Assembly (NCBI GenBank): GCA_045114455.1
Contig: JBGUKN010000048.1
Location: 1 to 38,803, forward strand
Reading direction: 5' to 3'
From: UBA1732 sp045114455
GTDB taxonomy: Bacteria; Verrucomicrobiota; Lentisphaeria; Victivallales; UBA1829
Length of the DNA: 38,803 nt
This document shows, piece after piece, positions 1 to 7,621 of this stretch. The first letter of the stretch is position 1. Each line of letters begins with the position of its first letter. The translations under genes and the position numbers were made by a program. The notes under the pieces are model-generated. The model was not told the DNA's origin and did not search any database. It worked only from the letters and a program-made list of their open reading frames with translations.

Positions 1-1991
1 CAGTTGTCGACGTTCGCATAGGTCATGAAGAACGAGAAGGAGTTCCAGATCGGCAGGATCACGCTGCGCATGGCCTCCTTCACGGCGTCCTCGGAGAACT
101 TCAGGTCCTCGGCGCGGACGACCTGAGAACCGAGCAGAACCAGACGGAGCGCATCGGCGCCGTAGGTGCTCACGATATGCATCGGGTCGGGATAGTTGCG
201 GAGGCGCTTTGACATCTTCTGTCCGTCCTCCGCCAGCACCATGCCGTTCACCACCACATGCATCGCCGGCGGCTTGTCGAACAGTGCGCTTGCAAGGACG
301 GTGAGCGTGTAGAACCAGCCGCGGGTCTGGTCCTGGCCCTCGGCGATGAAGTCGGCGGGGAAGCCTTCCTCGAAGTGTTCCTTGTCCTCGAACGGATAGT
401 GTTTCTGTGCGTAGGGCATGGAGCCGCTTTCGAACCAGCAGTCGAGCACCTCGGGCACGCGGCGGAGCACGGTTCCCTTTTCGGTCGTGATCGTCATCTC
501 GTCCACGAAATGCTTGTGGATGTCGGTGACTTTCTTTCCGGTGAGCTTTTCGAGTTCGGCAACGGAGCCGACGCAGACGGTTTCGCCGGTCTCGGCGTTG
601 CGCCAGATCGGCAGCGGGCAGCCCCAGTAGCGGTTGCGGCTGATCGCCCAGTCGCGGGCGTTTTCAAGCCACTTGCCGAAGCGGCCGTTCTTGATGTGGG
701 AGGGAACCCAGGTCATCCGCTCATTTGCGCGGAGCATTTTTTCCTTGATCGGGTCGATCTTCACGAACCATGTGGAAACGGCACGGTAGATCAGCGGGGA
801 GTCGTCGCGCCAGCAGTGGGGATAGCTGTGCTTGATCGTGCCGCGGTGGACGAGCTTGCCTTCGGCTTTCAGGCGCGCGATGACTTCGGCGTCGACGTCC
901 TTCACATAGCGACCGGCGTAATCCGGCACGTCCTTCGTGAACTTGCATTCGGCGTCGATCGGGCAGACGCCCGGCACGCCGTTGGCGGCACCTGCCGCGG
1001 CGTCGTCTTCGCCGAAGCCCGGAGCCGTATGCACGACGCCCGTGCCGTCCTCGGTGCTGACGTAATCGGCAGTGATGATGCGGAACGCGCCTTCGGTTTC
1101 CTTGTCCGCGAAGTACGGGAAGAGCGGGATGTAATGCAGACCGGCGAGATCGCGGCCTTTGTAACGCTCCACGATCTGCGGCATCTGGTCCGGCTTGTAG
1201 TAGGCGTGCAGACGGGACTCGGCGAGGATGAACGTATCGTCGCCGTCCTTCACCTTCACATAGTCGATGTCCGGCCCCACGGCGAGCGCCATGTTCGACG
1301 GCAGCGTCCACGGCGTGGTCGTCCACGCCAGCACGCTCGTCTCCGGATCGTCCTTCAGGCGGAACCGGATGGTGATGGCGGGGTCGGTGACATCCTTGTA
1401 GCCCTGGTTCGCTTCGAAGTTGGAGAGCGGCGTGGAGCAGCGGGCGCAGTACGGCAGGATCTTGTAGCCTTCGTAGATCAGGCCCTTGTCCCACAGCTGG
1501 CGGAACACCCACCAGATGGATTCCATGTAATTCATGTCCATCGTGCGGTAGCCGTTGCGGAAGTCGACCCAGCGGCCCATGCGCTTCACGATGGTCTCCC
1601 ATTCGCTGGTGTAGCGCAGCACGATGCCGCGGCAGGCCTCGTTGAACTTGCCGATGCCGTAATCCTCGATCTCCTTCTTGCCGGAGAGCTTCAGCTGCTT
1701 TTCCATCTCGTACTCGACAGGAAGGCCGTGACAGTCCCAGCCGAACGTGCGTTCGCAGTATTTGCCGAGCATGGTCTGGTAGCGCGGGATCACGTCCTTG
1801 ATCGTGCCGGCGAGGATGTGGCCGTAATGCGGCAGGCCGGTGGCGAACGGAGGCCCGTCATAGAACAGGAACTCAGGATTGCCTTTCCGGTTTTGGACGG
1901 ACTTTTCAAAGATGCCGTTCTGCTCCCAGAATGCAAGATTGGATTCTTCGATGGAGGGGAACTCCGCGCTCCCCGAAACTGCCTTGAACAT
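1..1991 (-). CDS. ileS: Isoleucyl-tRNA synthetase, type 2 (IleRS2), 3' end cut by window
   Basis: Charges tRNA(Ile) with isoleucine in the cytoplasm. The visible 663 residues run from ATG at 1991 to the window edge, so the C-terminal anticodon-binding part lies outside. The class I signature HYGH is at residues 55-58 and the KMSKR loop at about 592-596; KMSKR rather than KMSKS, and the GWDCHGLPVE block, are typical of the eukaryote-like IleRS2 branch. Between them lies the CP1 editing insertion. The start is supported by GAGG about ten bases upstream. The gene follows the 191-residue membrane protein gene with a 55-base gap and probably shares its promoter. Family assignment is certain; the type 2 assignment rests on the motifs and is likely. 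Confidence 0.97.
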   Translation of the reverse strand, partial: MFKAVSGSAEFPSIEESNLAFWEQNGIFEKSVQNRKGNPEFLFYDGPPFATGLPHYGHILAGTIKDVIPRYQTMLGKYCERTFGWDCHGLPVEYEMEKQLKLSGKKEIEDYGIGKFNEACRGIVLRYTSEWETIVKRMGRWVDFRNGYRTMDMNYMESIWWVFRQLWDKGLIYEGYKILPYCARCSTPLSNFEANQGYKDVTDPAITIRFRLKDDPETSVLAWTTTPWTLPSNMALAVGPDIDYVKVKDGDDTFILAESRLHAYYKPDQMPQIVERYKGRDLAGLHYIPLFPYFADKETEGAFRIITADYVSTEDGTGVVHTAPGFGEDDAAAGAANGVPGVCPIDAECKFTKDVPDYAGRYVKDVDAEVIARLKAEGKLVHRGTIKHSYPHCWRDDSPLIYRAVSTWFVKIDPIKEKMLRANERMTWVPSHIKNGRFGKWLENARDWAISRNRYWGCPLPIWRNAETGETVCVGSVAELEKLTGKKVTDIHKHFVDEMTITTEKGTVLRRVPEVLDCWFESGSMPYAQKHYPFEDKEHFEEGFPADFIAEGQDQTRGWFYTLTVLASALFDKPPAMHVVVNGMVLAEDGQKMSKRLRNYPDPMHIVSTYGADALRLVLLGSQVVRAEDLKFSEDAVKEAMRSVILPIWNSFSFFMTYANVDN

Positions 1992-2046
1992 AAGTCAAAA
2001 CCTCGTGTATGGGAAATGAATGATAAAACAGGGGAAAGAAAGGGAA

Positions 2047-2622
2047 TCAGAGGCGTTCGATGCGCGCCATTTTCGCATAGGGCATGCGGAGCACGCGCGG
2101 GGTCTCGCCTTCGTTGGATTCGAGCTCGAGCACGGACAGCGCGTCCTGCACTTCGAGGATCTTCGCGATCATGAGCGCGGAGCCGTCGGCAAGCTCCAGA
2201 CGGAACTGAGCCTTGATGCTGGATGCGTCGGAGGAGCCTTTGAGCTTCGCAAAATTGTCCTTGTTCGGCGTGGCGTCGATGCGGCGGCGTTCCGCCTCGA
2301 TCTGATCGCGTTCCGCCTCAAGGCGTTTGGATTCGCGTTTTGCCGCGGAAACGGCCTTCGCGCATATGATGAGCTTGCGGATGAGGAGAACAAGCGGATA
2401 AATGACCGGCAGAATCAGCCCGATCCAGAAATGCTTCTTCCCATGCATTCCGGTCGAGTTTGCGAATTCATAGGACGCGAATCCGGACAGCAGCCAGACG
2501 AGAATGAGAATGAACCATTTGACGCCCCAGCCGTTTTGCGCGTTCACGATGTCGAGAAAACTGCCCGAGCCGGAGGCAAATTGCGAAAACAGCTCTTTGA
2601 CAAATTCAAGGATTCCGCTCAT
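2047..2622 (-). CDS. Hypothetical two-TM membrane protein with coiled coil
   Basis: I do not recognise this 191-residue protein. It has a short amphipathic N-terminus, then two hydrophobic segments at roughly residues 35-55 and 65-90, then a highly charged Arg/Glu/Lys-rich stretch (about 93-115) that looks like a coiled coil. A soluble C-terminal domain of about 70 residues follows, with alternating hydrophobic strands. The layout suggests an inner-membrane anchor with a cytoplasmic tail, but no enzymatic motif is visible. It has its own promoter (-10 at 2673-2678) and lies 55 bases upstream of ileS on the same strand, so the two are probably co-transcribed. Function unknown. Confidence 0.8.
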   Translation of the reverse strand: MSGILEFVKELFSQFASGSGSFLDIVNAQNGWGVKWFILILVWLLSGFASYEFANSTGMHGKKHFWIGLILPVIYPLVLLIRKLIICAKAVSAAKRESKRLEAERDQIEAERRRIDATPNKDNFAKLKGSSDASSIKAQFRLELADGSALMIAKILEVQDALSVLELESNEGETPRVLRMPYAKMARIERL

Positions 2623-2672
2623 ATTCTGTTCCCTTACAGTTAGTATAGTGAGACCAATTATTGCAAGATATT

Positions 2673-2701
2673 AATATAGCACCGCTTTTTTATATTTTAA
2701 A
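2673..2701 (-). promoter_or_regulatory. Promoter for membrane protein-ileS operon
   Basis: On the minus strand, -35 TTTAAA (2696-2701), a 17-base spacer and -10 TATATT (2673-2678). The -35 is weak, but the -10 matches the hexamer found upstream of most other units in this window. Confidence 0.6.
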
Positions 2702-2769
2702 GAGGCGAAAGGCGTTTTTTTTGAAAAACTCCGGTCGGAAACTTGCGAAAAAGGAGGAATCGGTTCAGC

Positions 2770-2813
2770 ATAGACGCAAAAGGCCCGTCCGAACCGGAAA
2801 GTTCGGACGGGCC
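2770..2813 (-). terminator. Rho-independent terminator of nifJ
   Basis: A perfect 13-bp inverted repeat (2782-2794 with 2801-2813) around a 6-base loop, followed on the minus strand by TTTTGCG. It sits 40 bases beyond the nifJ stop codon. Confidence 0.88.
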
Positions 2814-2853
2814 GGATGTCGCGTAAAACGCGGTGTTCCTGTTCGGAAACGGC

Positions 2854-5800
2854 TTACTTCATGAGCTTGCCGACTTCCTGATAGAACTGCATGCGCTTGG
2901 CGGCGTCGCTTTCGGCCTGGGCGAAGAGCTCCTCGGCGTGAGCCGGGTTGGTCTTCAGCAGGGCTTTGTAGCGGCCTTCGCTGCGGATGAATTCCTGGAA
3001 CTTGCCGTCGGACGGCTTCTTGACATCCCACGTGAACGGAACTTCGTTCGCTGGGTTGTAGCGGTACAGCGGGAAGTAGCCGCAATCCACAGCGCGCTTC
3101 TGCTCGGTCTGCGTCTTGCTCATGTCGATGTTGTGGGCGATGCAGGGAGCGTAGGCGAAGATGATGGACGGGCCGTTCCAGGCCTCGGCCTCCTGGAAGG
3201 CCTTCAGGGTCTGGGCGCGGTCGGCACCGAGGGCGACGCTGGCGACGTACACATAGCCGTAGCTCATGCACATGAAGCCCATGTTCTTCTTGTAGGTCTT
3301 CTTGCCGCCGGCGGCGAACTTGGCGACCGCGGCGGTCGGGGTGGACTTGGAGGACTGTCCGCCGGTGTTGGAGTAGACTTCGGTGTCAAGGACGAGGATG
3401 TTCACGTTCTTGCCCATGGCAACGACGTGGTCGATGCCGCCGTAACCGATATCGTTGGCCCAGCCGTCACCGCCGATGATCCAGACGGACTTGTCGCAGA
3501 AGTAGTCGGAGAGCTCAAGGATCTTGGAGAGCGTGGGCTTGCCGGAATCGCAGCAGCAGCCGGAGAGAGCCTTTTCAACGGCGGCCTTCGCGGCCTTCTG
3601 GGCGGCGATGGCTTCGTCGGTCTTGGAGTTGTCCCAGAAGCTCATGGCCTTGTTCAGGGCGTCCTTGAGCTCGGCCGGAGCGGACTCGCAGGCGAGGACC
3701 TTTTCGACTTCCTGCTTCAGGAGGACGCGGTTGGAATCCACGGCCATGCGCATGCCGAAACCGAATTCGGCGTTGTCTTCGAACAGGGAGTTCGCCCATG
3801 CCGGACCGCGGCCTTCCTTGGTCTTGGTGTACGGGATGGTCGGGAAGGTGCCGGAGTAGATGGAGGAGCAGCCGGTGGCGTTCGCGACGATGGCGTTTTC
3901 GCCGAAGAGCTGGCTGACAAGCTTGACGTACGGGGTCTCGCCGCAGCCCGCGCAGGCGCCGGAGAACTCGAAGAGCGGCTTGCGGAGCATGGCGCCCTTG
4001 ACGGTGTTCACGGTGTTCTTGCCCATGATGTTGTCTTCGGCGGCTTCGAAGAAGGCTTCGTTGGCGTTTTCGCCGGCGGCGCGTTCTTCTTCGAGGGTGG
4101 ACCAGACGAGAGCCTGCTTGCCTTCTTTGGCCGTCATCGGGCACTGGTCGAGGCAGACGCCGCAAGCCATGCAGTCTTCGATGAAGACCTGGACTTTGAA
4201 CTTGAGGCCTTCAACGGCCGGGACCGGGGCCTTGGTCGTGAAGCTGGCCGGAGCGGATGCGAGCGCCTCGTCGCGGAAGAGCTTCGTGCGGATGGCGGCG
4301 TGCGGGCAGGAGTTGGCGCAGATGCCGCACTGGATGCAGTTCGCGGCGACCCAGCGCGGGACCTTCGGGGCGAAGCCGCGCTTTTCGAGGCAGGCGGTTC
4401 CGGTCGGGAGCGTGCCGTCGATGGACATGGCGGAAACCGGGATCGCATCGCCATTGTTGCGCATGCTGGGCTCGATGATCTTCTTGGTGAACTCGTCCGC
4501 GTCGTCCGGGATGAGCTTCAGGTGTTCGGCGTGCGGGACGCCGTCGAGGGAGGCCGGGACCTTGATCTCGTGGCAGGCGTCGGCGGCAAGGTCAACCAGG
4601 GAGTTGTTCATGTCGATGACGTTCTGGCCCTTCTTGGCAAAGGTCTTGGCGTTGAGGAGCTTCATTTCGGCCGCGGCCTTGTCGAACGGGACGATGCCGG
4701 AGACTTTGAAGTAGGCGACCATCATGACGGTGTTCGCGCCCTTGCCGCGGAGGCCGGGCATATTCTTGATGATGGCTTCGGCGTTCACGTTGTAGAACTT
4801 GATCTCGTTCTTGACGATGTATTCCTGCATGTCGCGGGTCAGGTGGCCGAAGACTTCGTCGTCGGAGTAGTGGCTGTTCAGCAGGAAGGTGCCGCCCTTC
4901 TTGAGGCCCTTCAGCAGGTCATAGCGGCCGATGTAGGCGGCCGTGGAGCAGGACACGAGGTCCGGGCTGGTGATCAGGTAGGTGGACTTGATCGGCTTGT
5001 CGGAGAAGCGGAGGTGGGAGCAGGTCAGGCCGAAGGACTTCTTGGAGTCGTAGGCGAAGTAGGCCTGAGCGTCCTTGTCCGTGAGGTGGCCGATGACCTT
5101 GATGGTGGTCTTGTTCGCGCCGACGGTGCCGTCGCCGCCGAGGCCGTAGAACATGCAGGCGGTGGTACCTTCCGGCTCGGTCGTGATGTGTTCGTCGATC
5201 GGGAGGGAGGTGTTCGTCACGTCATCGTCGATGCCGACGGTGAAGCCGTGGAAGCCGCCCTTTTCGAGGTGCTTGAAGACGGCGAGGATCATGGAGGGCG
5301 TGAAGTCCTTGGAGGAAAGGCCGTAGCGGCCGCCGATCACGGTGATGGCCGGGTTGTTGACGGCGATCTTGACGTCCATGTAGAGCGGTTCGCCGATGGC
5401 GCCCGGCTCTTTGGTGCGGTCGAGAACGGCGATGCGCTTGACGGTCTTCGGGAGGGCCTTGAGGAAGGCTTCCGTGAAGAAGGGACGATAGAGGCGGACC
5501 TTGACGAGGCCGTACTTCGTGCCGCGCTTGGCGTTCAGGTAGTCGATGGTCTCTTCGATGGCTTCGCAGCTGGAGCCCATGGAGACGATCACGTCGGTGG
5601 CGTCGGCGGCGCCGACGTAGTCGAACAGGTGGTAGGAGCGGCCGATGACCTTCGCCACGGCGTCCATCTTTTCCTGCACGATGGCCGGGCAGGCGTCATA
5701 GAACTTGTTGACCGTTTCGCGGCCCTGGAAGTAAACGTCGCCGTTCTGGGCGCCGACTTTGCAGACGGGCTTTTCGGGACGGAGAGCGCGGGCACGGAAC

Positions 5801-6405
5801 TCTTCGATGTACTGGGGCTCGACGAGCTTGGCGATGTCCTCGTAAGGGATCTCTTCGAACTTGTGCACTTCATGGGAGGTGCGGAAACCGTCGAAGAACT
5901 GGAGGAACGGGACTTTGGCCTTGTAGGTGGAGAGGTGGGCGACGAGCGCGAGGTCCATTTCTTCCTGGACGCTGGCGGCCGCGAGCATGGCAAAGCCGGT
6001 GTTGCGGCAGGCCATCACGTCGGAGTGGTCGCCGAAAATCGCGAGGGACTGGCAGGCGAGCGAACGGGCCGTGACATGGAAAACGGTCGGGAGAAGTTCA
6101 CCGGCGATCTTGTACATGTTCGGGATCATCAGGAGAAGGCCCTGGGAAGCCGTGTAGGTGGTCGTAAGGGACCCGGCGGCAAGACAGCCGTGGACGGCGC
6201 CCGCGGCGCCCGCTTCGGACTGCATCTCGACGACCGAGACCTGCTTGCCCCAGATGTTTCTCTTGTCTTCGGCGGCCCACTGGTCGACCCATTCGCCCAT
6301 GGTGGACGAGGGGGTGATCGGGTAGATCGCGGCGGTTTCGCTCAACGCATAAGCAACATACGCGGCCGCGTAGTTGCCGTCCTGAGTGTTGATTTTGCCC
6401 GGCAT
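2854..6405 (-). CDS. nifJ: Pyruvate:ferredoxin (flavodoxin) oxidoreductase
   Basis: Converts pyruvate and CoA to acetyl-CoA and CO2, passing electrons to ferredoxin or flavodoxin; a core enzyme of anaerobic pyruvate metabolism in the cytoplasm. At 1183 residues it is the usual single-chain homodimeric form. In order: N-terminal pyrimidine-binding domain I with the YPITPSS motif, CoA-binding transketolase C-like domain, EKR region, a two-cluster ferredoxin domain with CX2CX2CX3C motifs starting near C690 and C745, and the C-terminal TPP domain with CAGCGE, GDGWAND (D980) and NTGGQSS. All key motifs are present. ATG at 6405 has AAAGG about nine bases upstream. It is monocistronic, with a near-consensus promoter, a 15-bp palindrome in the 5' untranslated region and a strong terminator. 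Confidence 0.98.
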   Translation of the reverse strand: MPGKINTQDGNYAAAYVAYALSETAAIYPITPSSTMGEWVDQWAAEDKRNIWGKQVSVVEMQSEAGAAGAVHGCLAAGSLTTTYTASQGLLLMIPNMYKIAGELLPTVFHVTARSLACQSLAIFGDHSDVMACRNTGFAMLAAASVQEEMDLALVAHLSTYKAKVPFLQFFDGFRTSHEVHKFEEIPYEDIAKLVEPQYIEEFRARALRPEKPVCKVGAQNGDVYFQGRETVNKFYDACPAIVQEKMDAVAKVIGRSYHLFDYVGAADATDVIVSMGSSCEAIEETIDYLNAKRGTKYGLVKVRLYRPFFTEAFLKALPKTVKRIAVLDRTKEPGAIGEPLYMDVKIAVNNPAITVIGGRYGLSSKDFTPSMILAVFKHLEKGGFHGFTVGIDDDVTNTSLPIDEHITTEPEGTTACMFYGLGGDGTVGANKTTIKVIGHLTDKDAQAYFAYDSKKSFGLTCSHLRFSDKPIKSTYLITSPDLVSCSTAAYIGRYDLLKGLKKGGTFLLNSHYSDDEVFGHLTRDMQEYIVKNEIKFYNVNAEAIIKNMPGLRGKGANTVMMVAYFKVSGIVPFDKAAAEMKLLNAKTFAKKGQNVIDMNNSLVDLAADACHEIKVPASLDGVPHAEHLKLIPDDADEFTKKIIEPSMRNNGDAIPVSAMSIDGTLPTGTACLEKRGFAPKVPRWVAANCIQCGICANSCPHAAIRTKLFRDEALASAPASFTTKAPVPAVEGLKFKVQVFIEDCMACGVCLDQCPMTAKEGKQALVWSTLEEERAAGENANEAFFEAAEDNIMGKNTVNTVKGAMLRKPLFEFSGACAGCGETPYVKLVSQLFGENAIVANATGCSSIYSGTFPTIPYTKTKEGRGPAWANSLFEDNAEFGFGMRMAVDSNRVLLKQEVEKVLACESAPAELKDALNKAMSFWDNSKTDEAIAAQKAAKAAVEKALSGCCCDSGKPTLSKILELSDYFCDKSVWIIGGDGWANDIGYGGIDHVVAMGKNVNILVLDTEVYSNTGGQSSKSTPTAAVAKFAAGGKKTYKKNMGFMCMSYGYVYVASVALGADRAQTLKAFQEAEAWNGPSIIFAYAPCIAHNIDMSKTQTEQKRAVDCGYFPLYRYNPANEVPFTWDVKKPSDGKFQEFIRSEGRYKALLKTNPAHAEELFAQAESDAAKRMQFYQEVGKLMK

Positions 6406-6437
6406 TTGAGTTTTCCTTTGCTGGTTTGGGTTAAGTT

Positions 6438-6452
6438 ATAGCTGTCAGCTAT
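6438..6452. promoter_or_regulatory. 15-bp palindrome in nifJ leader, possible operator
   Basis: A perfect 7-bp inverted repeat around one central base, ATAGCTG-N-CAGCTAT, lying between the nifJ promoter and its start codon. The position suits a repressor operator or a small RNA hairpin. No regulator gene is adjacent and I do not recognise the motif. Confidence 0.4.
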
Positions 6453-6480
6453 GTTTGAATTGGGAGATTTATATTCTCTT

Positions 6481-6509
6481 AATATACTACAAAATCCCCC
6501 CGTTGTCAA
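6481..6509 (-). promoter_or_regulatory. Strong sigma70-type promoter of nifJ
   Basis: Minus strand: perfect -35 TTGACA (6504-6509), 17-base spacer, -10 TATATT (6481-6486). This is the closest match to consensus in the window, fitting high expression of nifJ. The leader is about 70 bases. Confidence 0.85.
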
Positions 6510-6738
6510 GGTTTTTTTCGCAAAAAACGTGCACGCGCGCGAAAACGCATGCGCAAGCGCGGAGCGAACACACTCCCGGACGGCTGTTCCGCATCTTCGG
6601 GTTTTACGCTGTCCGAACCATAAAAAAGACCGTGCCCGTCAACCCGTTTTCCCCTGTCGCCGGACAAATGCGGAGACGGGAAACGGAGACGGCGCACGAC
6701 CTTGTTCTTGTCGCCGGAAACTGTTTCCGCGCGGATTA
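6510..6738. other. Intergenic stretch between the nifJ promoter and the A/K/P-tail gene
   Basis: The gap between nifJ and its upstream neighbour spans 6406-6738. Its left part holds the nifJ promoter and leader palindrome. The rest (6510-6738) contains the 3' flank of the upstream gene. I see no convincing small gene, RNA gene or strong terminator in it. Confidence 0.5.
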
Positions 6739-7275
6739 TTACTTCGCGGACTTCTTTCCCTTTGCGGCGGGTTTCTTCGCGGGAGCGGGAGCAGATTTCT
6801 TCGCGGGAGCGGGCTTTTCCACTGGTTTCGCAGCGGGTTTCGATTCCGCTTTCTTCGCAGGAGCGGGAGCAGACTTCTTCGCGGGAGCGGGCTTTTCCGC
6901 GGGTTTCGCAGCAGGCTTCGAGTCCGTTTTCTTCGCGGGAGCGGGAGCAGACTTCTTCGCGGGAGCGGACGAAGATTTCGCATTCTTCTTTTCGGACTTC
7001 TTCTCAACAGGAGAAGCCGCTTTTTCCGCTGCGGGGACAGGCGTCCCGGCATTTCTGAGGTGAATCATGCCGATTTTCGTCATATGCTCCAAGATTTTCT
7101 CGCCCGTACCGACCACTTCCAGAAGTCCGTGCAGGGGAAGCGTAATGGAGAAAAATGGCTCCGCCTGATGCGATCCTTTGTCTCCGCCCACATAAATAAG
7201 GTGATAGCATTCAAGAGTAACCAGTTCGCGGGATAAAATGACGCGGCTCACGCCATCACAGAAAATTTCTTTCAT
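6739..7275 (-). CDS. Hypothetical protein with histone H1-like A/K/P-rich repetitive tail
   Basis: 178 residues in two halves. Residues 1 to about 76 look like a compact beta-rich domain I do not recognise. Residues 77-178 are almost entirely Ala, Lys, Pro and Ser, with a 26-residue unit (core SAPAPAKK then SKPAAKP) repeated 2.5 times between residues 104 and 169. Such tails resemble histone H1-like and other nucleic-acid-binding basic tails, so binding of DNA, RNA or another polyanion is a reasonable guess, but nothing proves it. ATG at 7275 has GGAG upstream at good distance. The gene has its own promoter with an unusually long leader and no co-directional partner close by. Confidence 0.75.
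   Translation of the reverse strand: MKEIFCDGVSRVILSRELVTLECYHLIYVGGDKGSHQAEPFFSITLPLHGLLEVVGTGEKILEHMTKIGMIHLRNAGTPVPAAEKAASPVEKKSEKKNAKSSSAPAKKSAPAPAKKTDSKPAAKPAEKPAPAKKSAPAPAKKAESKPAAKPVEKPAPAKKSAPAPAKKPAAKGKKSAK
6769..6966 (-). repeat. 78-bp tandem repeat inside coding sequence (2.5 copies)
   Basis: Units at 6889-6966, 6811-6888 and a partial one at 6769-6810 encode the 26-residue A/K/P repeat. Copies differ at scattered positions, mostly preserving the protein. Likely slippage or recombination-derived and prone to length variation. Confidence 0.85.
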
Positions 7276-7461
7276 GTTTTTTGCTCCAATTCATGTTGAC
7301 ATTTTAGGAACGGAATACAGGTGACCGCGGCAACGCCGGAACCAGAAAAACCGCTTCCCCGAACCCCGGCGCAGAACCGGATCACCAGGGACACTTCATG
7401 CTGATTTCCAACGCTTTACGGTTGAAGAACCTTCCAAAACCCGTTTCCGGTTCCTGAAAGC
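7276..7461 (-). promoter_or_regulatory. Long (~185-base) 5' leader of the A/K/P-tail gene
   Basis: The predicted transcription start near 7462 leaves about 185 untranslated bases before ATG 7275. I see no known riboswitch or convincing upstream gene in it. Together with 7462-7621 (promoter and the 3' flank of lepB) it makes up the 346-base non-coding gap. Confidence 0.4.
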
Positions 7462-7467
7462 TACGTT

Positions 7468-7496
7468 ACTATAGCCCCTTTCCTCGCAAAAATCAA
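7468..7496 (-). promoter_or_regulatory. Promoter of the A/K/P-tail gene
   Basis: Minus strand: -35 TTGATT (7491-7496), 17-base spacer, -10 TATAGT (7468-7473). Confidence 0.65.
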
Positions 7497-7621
7497 CAGG
7501 AAAAAAGGACTTTTTTTGAGTTTTTTTGGTAATAAACGAAAGAAAAGACCGCCAGATGCCCTGCGAAGAGAGGCAAGCTGCGAATTCATCAAAGACGGCC
7601 CGGCGCCCGGCGGAGAGACGC

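Noticed and set aside
2833..6441. Very long open frame antisense to nifJ
   Set aside because: High GC and biased codons keep the complementary frame open. Its translation is low-complexity (Gly, Val, Asp, Glu, Leu rich) with no family resemblance, while nifJ has all its motifs.
6769..6966. CRISPR-like or satellite repeat
   Set aside because: The repeats are contiguous, without spacers, and in frame with coding sequence for the A/K/P tail.
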